Shown here piece after piece: positions 56,101 through 64,000 of a stretch of DNA of 64,000 nucleotides; the first letter of the stretch is position 1, and every line of letters starts with the position of its first letter. Origin of the DNA: Spinacia oleracea. Taxonomy: Eukaryota; Streptophyta; Magnoliopsida; Caryophyllales; Amaranthaceae. The notes beneath the pieces are model-generated. The model worked only from the letters and a program-made list of their open reading frames with translations, made no database searches and was not told the origin of the DNA. The stretch covers positions 109,775,157 to 109,839,156 of the forward strand of contig NC_079492.1 of the NCBI RefSeq assembly GCF_020520425.1. Direction: 5' to 3'. Position numbers and translations under genes: made by a program.

Positions 56101-58646
56101 GGTCTTGCGTAGTTCTTAGCCTAGAAAATGGTTTCTTAGAATGCCGATTTTAAACAAGTACGTTCCGAGGTGGAAACATATTATTTGAAATGGTAGAATA
56201 AGTGAAGTTTATTATTATTTAAATCTGCTGCCAAAAATTTGTTTTATATATTTTTTTTTGAGTACATGTATTTTTTGGTGGTACGTATATCTGAATACGT
56301 GCTGTACCCCTCCAAGTGTTCGTTATTTTTCCGTGCATGTGCGGATAAAATGACGAGCACTTCTGGACAAAATTTTAGCAAGCAGAGAGATTCAGCGCCC
56401 AGGCTGGGGCGTCAAATTTTTCGGCGCCCAGGTGTGGGCGCTGGAAATGTTTCCTGGGCGGATCTTTTTTGGTGCGCTAAATGCTTCTTTTCCCTTTTTA
56501 GACTAACTTTAGAGGCGCTTTGCAAAGTTTCTTTTTTACATTTTTTTTTTTACGTTGAGCGTAGAATGTACTCTTCATTTGTCTCTTTTTTATTTGTGAC
56601 TCGAGACGGCTTGAAAGATGGGTTGAATGAGATAGGATAAGTTGTATAGGTATTAGTCGAGCATGAGGATTACATCAACCAAGGCCAATGAATAGCATGG
56701 GGACGGCTTAAGGGTATATCAACAGGATGTATCCAAACAAGTTATATGGTCATTATGCTAATGGTGGTGTAAGAGCAGGTTTGGACTTTGGAAATGATGG
56801 GCATGACGCACGTGTCAATGGCCGTGCGTGGTTTGCGGTTGATAACAAGTTCAAAAACAAGAGTTGAGGTAATGGTTTCTTGGGTTATGGCAATGAGAAC
56901 ATGGATGGGTTAAATGAACTGAACAGGGACCCCAGAGCGAAGGCGTCTAAGAGCATAAGGTTTGGAAAGGGTAGACATCGTAGAATTTTATGATTTGGAT
57001 TGGTTGACTCAATTCTTTTCCTTCGTTTACTTGGGTAGATTTCGCACTTTGGGAGGTACGGGCTAAGTATTTCATGGCTCTTTTCGCTCTCCCTTTTCTT
57101 TTTCTCTTTTTTTCTTTTTGCTTGGGATTTCTCCCCAACATAAATCCTTCAATCAATTTTTTTGGTTTGGGATAAAAGGTAGATGGTTGTGGTCTTTGAG
57201 TCACGAGGCGAGACTGAGTGAGCCTCGTTTGGTAGGCCTATAATGGACCTTTAATTTTAGTAGGCCTAGGGCGGACCTTTAATTTTAGTTGGCCTAGGGT
57301 GGACCTTTAATTTTGTCTTACTTTGCAAGCGTATTTATTCGTTTCTTAAAATGTGCAAATAGCATAGATTCAAAATGTTGTTTTTACCTTTTTGAAATTT
57401 AACGAAAGAATTACATCGAAAATAATTTTTTTTTCGTTTCTTTTCAGACTCCAGTTTCTGGGATTTAATTGGAAGTTGTGATTTAGACTCGAACTTTCAT
57501 TAATCTTTCTGATTATAACCCGTGTATGAATACAAGGAGGTGGCCTAGACTCAAAATAATGACGTGGCGTAAGCCTATAACACTTGACCAAGCGACTCTC
57601 AGACTTAGGCTAATTGGACCATACCTTTCGTTGGTTGACACTTTAGATTTTAACCCTTGGGTGTTCATTTGTCATGCGCCATTTTGCTTAATGTTGGCAA
57701 GGTAGTTAGTTGGGGAGATCGAATTTTTATTTTTGCGAGACTAGAATCATTAGTGCGGCTTCCCTCTTAGCGTGTATTGCTTTGCCCCAATGGTAGACTT
57801 ACGGTATGCCGATTTGGGTATTTTCATGGTTGGTCATGTTGCATTCATGGAAAATCTTTTAGTCCGTACTTAGTAGTATTTCAAGGAGTGAGTGACTCGA
57901 GAGGACTATGATAGTCGTGACCCAATGTGATCATAAGCCTTGAGGCAATTAATTCTTGCTAATGGTATTGACACCTTAGGTTCACTTTGGGGGTTGTGCG
58001 ACTATGGGGGAATGATTTCCAGAATGTGACTGTTTCCATTTTGCAAATACTATAATATATTATTTTTATTGGTGAGAGAGAGTATTGAGACCGTAGATTC
58101 TTAGCAAGGGATGACAATTACATATGGGTGCTTATTGATTTAAATGTTAGGAAGGGAGACTCAATATGTTTTAACCTTTTTATTTGCAGAATGACACCAA
58201 GCATTAGGACCGATTCTATGGATAAGATAACTAAGACTTAGGATTTAGATTGTACTTTGGCATAGCCTAGTCTAGACTCGGATTTATTTTTTTATTCGAA
58301 CATTATTTTCCTTTGAAAGCTTCGTTTGAACATTATTTTTTGAATACTTTACCCATGTGACATTCATAGTTATTAGCATGTTCGGCTTTGATGCCGAGCA
58401 TTGTCGTCGTAGGAGGCCTAACAACGACACAAAGAGTTATATTTTTTTTTAATATAAGTCGCTTTTGGAATCGAGTGCTTTTTCATACGCCCTCGTAGCA
58501 ATTTTTTTTCACGAAAAGTTTTTAGCTACGCATTTTCTTCATGCGTGGGCACCGAGGCTGGTGTGCCTGACCAGAAGGCCAAGCAGCAACTTCAGCGCCC
58601 AGTGTCGGGCGTGAGAAATTCTGGCGCCCAGCCAGGGGCGTTGAAA
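53174..58646. repeat. Dispersed paired palindrome modules (GCGCCCAG...CTGGGCG)
   Basis: A module of about 55-90 bases recurs at 53174-53230, 54318-54372, 56392-56450 and 58592-58646, plus one in each full LTR (50811, 62636). Each has two successive palindromes, GCGCCCAG-n-CTGGGCG then CGGCGCCCAG-n-TGGGCG(T)TGAAA, separated by about 10 AT-rich bases and followed by a CTGGG motif. Three are preceded by AGCA(A)GCAG/A-rich sequence. All face the same way. The GC-rich cores stand out from the AT-rich surroundings. Confidence 0.8.
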
Positions 58647-59414
58647 ATGCGTCCCTGGCTGGTTCTCGTTTTCTGTTTGCGTCTACTTTTGTTTACGCGA
58701 CTTCGATTTTGCGTGCTTGCCTAATAACGTCCTTTACGCGTTGTGCAGCGTTTGTGGGATTCATTACAGGCCATCCCGAGCGTCGCTTATTTTTGTGGCG
58801 ATCGTTCGGGTTTGCGGAACACGTGTTTCGGCATAACTCTTTGGCAAATTGGTTTATGAATGTTTGGGAAATTTTTAAGGTCGTTGGTTTTTCTAGGACA
58901 GTTTGTCACACACAATCATATATTTCGCTACACATAACTAACATTTCATCATGAGGCAATAATAATATGTCATGTAGTTTATGATAGGCTTCTATGGGTA
59001 GTTATTTGCGCCTGGCTTGGTACCGCTTCTATCGTAGATCCAACACATGCCCCGGTTGAGGTAGTGTCTTCAGCAGACGAATTTCGCTCAAGAGGCCAAC
59101 CCGCAAGTGCAAGCCAAGGGGGCATGCAGGCGAGAGGGACCTAATGGGCGAGCGATTGGGTTCGGGATAGGTGTACTACCTGCACAAGTACCGAGTGGGC
59201 AACATGCGCGGCGTGTGCACCCCCCTATTGGCGAAAAAAGGTATCCTTAGTCCCAACTCCTGAGGGAGCCGAGATTCGTTATGCGTTCTGTCCGTTCACA
59301 TTAATATGCTGATTTTCAGGTCGTCCCAACTTGATTGGGAAATAAACGCGGGGTAGGATCGTTTCACCCTTCGGCTATTTTGATTACCTACAAGCACGAG
59401 TATTTCCTTCACTA

Positions 59415-59432
59415 TCCCCAGTGGAGTCGCCA
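59415..59432 (-). other. Primer binding site of family B element
   Basis: On the minus strand TGGCGACTCCACTGGGGA lies three bases after the LTR end CCCCCTCA. This is the kind of primer site seen after LTRs of Tat/Ogre-type elements; I think it is complementary to tRNA-Arg, but I cannot check that here. It fixes the element on the minus strand. Confidence 0.75.
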
Positions 59433-59435
59433 CTT

Positions 59436-59689
59436 TGAGGGGGTCGAAAAAGCACGAGGCTAATGCGTGACCTCGTCCCTCGTGGGTGTGACGCTTCTTT
59501 TTGTCAAATCAAGTGTAATTGGATTTCCTGTGAGTTTACACCCAATTGACTAGTAATATAGGAGTCGCCATTCAGTTTTTAACGACAATGAGAAAAACTG
59601 ACAAAACCCGGTTATTGTGACATAAAGGGAGTGCAATTATGTTTGACCACGACGGCCGTAGGTTCCCTTGTGATCCCTGGTGGTGGGGA
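59436..59689 (-). mobile_element. Truncated 5' LTR of family B element
   Basis: Matches 49871-50123 almost base for base, then stops inside GGTGGTGGGGA. The next bases belong to the Copia A LTR. Only the last 254 bases (minus orientation) of the 5' LTR remain, so the promoter part of this LTR is lost. Confidence 0.92.
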
Positions 59690-60523
59690 AATGTTAAATA
59701 TTGTTCGTATCGGAAATGATTTCCGGAATCGGGAATTTAATCGGAAGCGTATCGTACAAATTAGCATCGGACGAGACTTGTTAGACGAAGGCCCAGCACG
59801 AAGCCAGGCCGTCGCCCAGCAAGCCACACGCATCAACACACGCCAAAGCCTCGCCAGGCCCAGCGCAAGGCCAGGCCCAACAAGGCATGGCGCGCGCGCT
59901 CAACGAATGGGCTGCGAGCATTGGGCCAAGGCGCCGTGCAGCTCGCGTGGGCCGCGAGGCATGCGCGCGGGCTGTGCAGTGCTCGTGCTCGTGCTCGTGT
60001 GCGTGCTATACGAATCTTAAACCTATCGGAATTTGTGCTATGATTAAATCCTAATCCTAAAAGATAAAATTAATTATTTAGAGTTCTAAAAGGATTCTAA
60101 TTAATTAATTAGTATTCTAACAGGATTCGAAATCCTTTTCCATGGTTCTATAAATATATGCCTAGGGTCATAAATTTATACACGAGTTTTTTTAACAAGT
60201 ATTCATACAATAAAAGCTGTGATTTTTGAGCAGAAAAATCAGTCACATTACTTGCACATTTAGTCGAAAATAATAGTACCTTAAGGGCGATTCTAGTTGG
60301 TCAATCTTAAGGCGGATCCGGACGCGCTGTGGACTATCTACGGAGGGACGACACTTGGAGTCCTAAAGGCTTGTTCTTGTTCGGTTCGGGCGCAGCTAGG
60401 GAGGGCACGCTACAAAGTGTATGCATCTGAATTATGCTAACTGATTATGTGTAAATAATATGTTTCCTGGCATTAAGGTTTTTCCGCATGATTTATGTTT
60501 TTAATATGTATAATAACCTAACA
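59689..60523 (+). mobile_element. Duplicated Copia A LTR (3' part)
   Basis: Matches 47878-48713 with few differences and ends in CCTAACA. The altered primer site follows at 60525-60538. It starts mid-LTR at a junction with the family B LTR that has about 2-3 bases of shared sequence (GGA/GA). It is a copy of the left LTR, not a new insertion, because no LTR start or target duplication is present. Confidence 0.92.
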
Positions 60524-61695
60524 GTGGTATCACGAGCCTCTTAATATTTGCATAATCTAAATTGCATAACATGGTTAAATTTTACAAATTTGCAAAGAAC
60601 TAAAAGGGGTGATTAATTTTCGTAATTGTTAATTAATTGCAAATTGCGATTATTTAATTATATGTACGCAGTTTTTCGGCAGTTTATTCGTTACTCATCC
60701 AAATCGAGTGATTTTTGTGCCAAATCCGCATGTAAAAGACATTCTAAAATTTTGAAGATACGTGTTACCCTTAAGGGGTGTTACCCTTAAGGGGTGTTGT
60801 ATAGTGCGGGCACGCGACGACGAGCAAGGGAGCTCGTCGCTCGTGCGGTACGAATGCAGCGAGCAACAAGCTAGGCGGCACACAAGGCTCGAAGCCTAGG
60901 CGTGCATGCTGGGCGATGGGCGAGGGCAATGGGCAAGCACATGCGACGAGCAAGATGCGTGTGGGCAGCGATGTGCTGCGCCACGACGCACCAGGCCCGC
61001 CGAGAGATAGGCAGCCACGACACAACACGAAGCTGCGCGCAGCGTAGCCAGCAAGGCTGCGTGTGTGCGTGGCAGAGGGGCAGTGTGCGTGTGGCTGTGC
61101 AAGCCGTGTGCAACGATCAAAGCCGTGTACAAATAAGCAAAGAACTAAACAACGATGAAAAACAAAGAGATGATGGTAAAAACTAACCTTGAGAAATGCA
61201 GATGATCGGTCGAAAGAGTGATAGAAAGAGATGAGACTATGAGAACGAGTCAAGAGTGCTTTGCTTTGAAGAATATGGAGCTCGGGTAGGACTGAGGAGG
61301 AAACGGCGGTAGTCTGTAGTTCTGTACTCTGAGATTGACTAGGGTTTGAGAGTGAAATATTGGAGAGTGGAGACTGGAGAGACTAAAGAAGACTCTAGAT
61401 CTCCTAGAGGACCTAGATGAACGGTTTAGATTAGTTCTTTGATTATTTTATCTCCCTTTATATATATATATATTTTTTGTAGGAAAAACATTTAAATATA
61501 TGAGTAAAAGTGTTGAAATAAAACATTCATATTTTCAGAAAAATTATATATGTTTAAATAATTCGAGTCTCACGAGCTTCTCGAGTCGAGTATCGAGTAA
61601 CTCAACTCGACTCGTTAGATTTTCGAGTCGATCTCGAGCTCGAGTCGAGCTCGCTCGAGTCGAGCTTTGACCGAGTTTTGACCGAGTCGAGTTTG
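60524..61695 (+). mobile_element. Duplicated Copia A leader
   Basis: Near-identical to 48714-49870, including the primer site, GC-rich stretch, the promoter-like minus-strand segment (about 61175-61490) and the TCGAG-rich palindromes. One clear difference is an extra 16-base TTACCCTTAAGGGGTG at about 60765-60798, present once in the left copy and twice here. Open frames here are the same compositional ones as on the left. Confidence 0.92.
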
Positions 61696-63150
61696 TGAGG
61701 GGGTCGAAAAAGCACGAGGCTAATGCGTGACCTCGTCCCTCGTGGGTGTGACGCTTCTTTTTGTCAAATCAAGTGTAATTGGATTTCCTGTGAGTTTACA
61801 CCCAATTGACTAGTAATATAGGAGTCGCCATTCAGTTTTTAACGACAATGAGAAAAACTGACAAAACCCGGTTATCGTGACATAAAGGGAGTGCAATTAT
61901 GTTTGACCACGACGGCCGTAGGTTCCCTTGTGATCCCTGGTGGTGGGGATCGCTCAACGTACACCCGCAGGGTAGAGATTGAGGGTTCGGGGGACTGTAA
62001 CTACCGAGAGGAGTACTCGCTCTTCGATAACTCCAGAGGCAGGATATCCTTACTAGCTCAACATAAATAATTGAAGGGACATGCGTTAACTATTAAACTA
62101 ATCTGAGTTGATTTTATTAATATGCAACATATAGTACTAGATCGAACGCGATTATCTGATTTAGATTGTTTTAAGGGACCTAGCATGATAATCCAATTTC
62201 CCAAAAATATCATATTTATTAAGCGTGATCGAGCAATCAGATTTTAGTTAGTTTAACAGTTCATAAAAGGGCGAGGAAAGCAATTAAACCATGGAAAAGG
62301 GACACATCACGACACACCCTTGAGAGGTGCGTCACGGTTCTCAGAAAACTAACCACTTTGACTTTGCTATTTCTCCTTTTATTTAACGAATCTCAAATTA
62401 TGGGACGGGATACGCTCTGTTCGATTTATGGATCGATTGCGACAGAACGCGTGATGAGTTTTGCAGCGTGAGGCTTAGGCTTAGGGGTTTAGAGTCAATA
62501 CTCAGAATATAATTGTGTGTTGTTGTGTTTCACGTCGAACTTAAGGGTCTATTTATAGGAAAGAGTTCGTGGAAAGATAGAATTGCAGAACTCTAATCCA
62601 TGAGGAATTAGGAAAAAACACGTACCAGGTATTTTCAGCGCCCAGGCCTGGGCGCCGAAGATTTCGGCGCCCAGAGCCAGGCGTTGAAAATAGGGTCTGG
62701 GCTGTTTTCCTTAGTCATATTTGGATTCCTAGAATCCGGAGTATTTGAGATTTAATTGAGTCCTTTAGTGCGTATTAACCTTGTGACGGGATGCGTTTGG
62801 GCCCGTTACGAACTCTAGGCTCGTTAGGATTTTAATTAATACGTGATTCTTACTTTCGAATCATATCAGGAATAGGATTCTCTCGCAATTTCTATCTCAT
62901 TTAGGATTTATGTTGGAGTGCAACACGTAATTCTGACAGGTTTCTATCTTTTATGACTTGCCACTTTTAACAACTACCTATTACGGCAGTTACTATTTTT
63001 AGCAGGTTTCCATAAATAGAAGGTTTCGGGTGAAATGAAAAGGGGAATTGAGATTCGTTATTTTATAGGAGATGTGTTGTCAAGTGGAGATTTACGTTCT
63101 CATCATCGAACCTTCCCTTTCGGGAATGGCGACAAAAGTAGGTGTCTACA
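61696..63150 (-). mobile_element. Solo LTR of family B
   Basis: A full 1455-bp LTR, TGTAGACACC to CCCCCTCA on the minus strand, with no family B interior on either side. Its left flank equals the flank of the LTR at 49871. Its right flank (GAATTCGAGTAACTCGCGAG) is new and continues the Copia leader. The five bases on each side (GTTTG and GAATT) are not a target duplication. It contains the palindrome module at 62636-62692. Confidence 0.9.
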
Positions 63151-63993
63151 GAATTCGAGTAACTCGCGAGTTCTGTAAGCTCATAAGCACCCCTAGGCAT
63201 GGGGCATGGGGCCTCGTAGCTCGATGGGGCTTGGGCGCAAGCCCAAGTGCCTCGTCTTGCGACAATCGATGTGTTTCGTTTTAATTTTAGATTTTCAGTT
63301 CGGAAATAATTTTAATTAATTTTAAAATTAATAATTTAAATTGTCTTCTCGGATTTTAATTTTGAATATTATAATTATTATAAATTTTAATTTATACTAA
63401 TTATTTTACTAAAATTAAACCTTGAATTAATTTAAATTCGTTTAATTCAACTGAAAATAAATTAAATAAATGGATTCGATTATAATTTTATATGAGCTTT
63501 AATTTTTAATTAAACTTTTATGTTTCCGGTTAGACTAGAAATACATTTTTATGTTTAAAATTAGTAAAGCATATAAAGTTATTGGTTTAAGTGGGAGCCT
63601 TTAGTCATAAACTCTTGATTAGGTCTAAAAATCCTTTAAGGTTAAACAACTTGATTAGAATTAATAAGGACTGAATAATTGGTAGATTATTGGTGCCCTT
63701 GATTAATTGCTGCAAATATTTATGTGATGCATAACAATGTGTTTTACTAACCAGCTATGTGGGCCATTCATGATAATGAATGGGTGAATGGTATATATAT
63801 TGTATATGTACTATTTTGCAGGTTATGAAGTGACTAGTATGGCCCAAATATGATAGAAAATATGGTCTGCGTACCATTAAATTTGAATGTAATTGGTCTA
63901 ATGCACCAAAGTTTGTTTTTCAATTCAAATATGGTATGCGCACCATCAAATTGTTGTAATTACTTTAATTATAGGTTATCCTATTTGAAGAAA
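63151..63993 (+). mobile_element. Rest of Copia A leader
   Basis: Begins in TCGAG/ACTCG-type sequence similar to that left of the family B LTR, then CACCCCTAGGCATGGGGCAT and a GCTTGGGCGCAAGCCCAAGT hairpin. Long AT-rich leader sequence leads to TGCAGGTTATG (about 63821), TATAGGTTATCC (about 63970) and the gag start. Several CAG/TAG acceptor-like sites suggest possible leader splicing, not proven. Confidence 0.6.
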
Positions 63994-64000
63994 ATGGCTC
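63994..64000 (+). CDS. Probable gag start codon of Copia A (cut by window edge)
   Basis: AAAATGGCTC at the very end of the window is a good plant start context, in the place expected for gag in a plus-strand Copia element. Only ATG GCT C is visible, so this is an inference from position. Confidence 0.35.

Larger units (their letters stand above)
51326..59435 (-). mobile_element. Internal region of family B element, non-coding (LARD-like)
   Basis: The 8.1-kb interior between a minus-strand polypurine tract and primer site has no recognisable gag, protease, RT, RNase H or integrase on either strand. The longest open frame (52573-52103, minus) is made of tandem repeats. The LTR ends and primer site point to the Tat branch of Ty3/gypsy, so this looks like a large retrotransposon derivative that depends on other elements. 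Four dispersed palindrome modules (about 53174, 54318, 56392, 58592) and two minisatellites lie in it. Short duplicated pieces (GTCTAGTGGTGAAAGAAGGT twice at about 55665-55720; TGGACCTTTAATTTTAGT three times at about 57240-57310) also occur. Confidence 0.78.

Noticed and set aside
59436..63150. Independent second insertion of family B and Copia A elements
   Set aside because: Junctions lack LTR ends at 59689, and the order of the copied segments equals that at 47878-51325, so duplication explains it better.
1..64000. tRNA and rRNA genes
   Set aside because: I saw no tRNA cloverleaf with A/B boxes and no rRNA similarity; the only tRNA-like matches are short retrotransposon primer sites.

Overview
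This is a plant nuclear genome window dominated by transposable elements. GT-AG introns, a PPR-DYW gene, a plant-type C2H2 repressor gene, LTR retrotransposons with initiator-Met tRNA primer sites and Stowaway, Tourist, CACTA, Mutator and Helitron-type elements all show this. The repeat families (a Copia LTR full of CGGAAACGGAAATATT units, a Tat-type LTR with GCGCCCAG palindromes) look to me like Amaranthaceae/Chenopodiaceae, most likely spinach. That is recollection, not a search.

Layout. 1-5936: a decayed Copia element (family A) with most of its 5' LTR off the left edge. 5937-10302: the right part of a CACTA-type element carrying fragments of at least three unrelated host genes (eIF4A, an FCF2-like rRNA-processing factor, an At1g54610-type kinase). 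10303-18063: a Ty3/gypsy chromovirus with a defective gag-pol, its 5' LTR split by the CACTA. 18064-18581: two reverse pieces of family A LTR. 18582-21205: a decayed LINE on the minus strand. 21206-24732: small elements (Stowaway, mini-CACTA) and one small two-exon gene of unknown function. 24733-26580: an intronless PPR-DYW gene. 26635-28907: two Tourist-like elements. 29046-33173: Helitron-like repeats and a Mutator-like element with a 9-bp target duplication. 34309-35082: a ZAT-type zinc-finger gene on the minus strand. 35.1-44 kb: AT-rich intergenic DNA with MITEs and a diverged local duplication. 45069-47299: a broken gypsy-associated PF04195-type gene, cut by a second family A Copia element (from 47300, plus strand). 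The leader of that Copia holds a non-coding Tat-type element (family B, minus strand, 49871-59689) and runs to the gag start codon at 63994, at the window edge.

Three genes look intact: the unknown two-exon gene, the PPR-DYW editing factor and the ZAT-like repressor. They do not form a pathway. The main interest is the transposon biology: a CACTA element that captured host exons, and a complex rearrangement at 47.9-63.2 kb. The latter is best explained by an 11.8-kb tandem duplication followed by LTR-LTR recombination that left a solo LTR.
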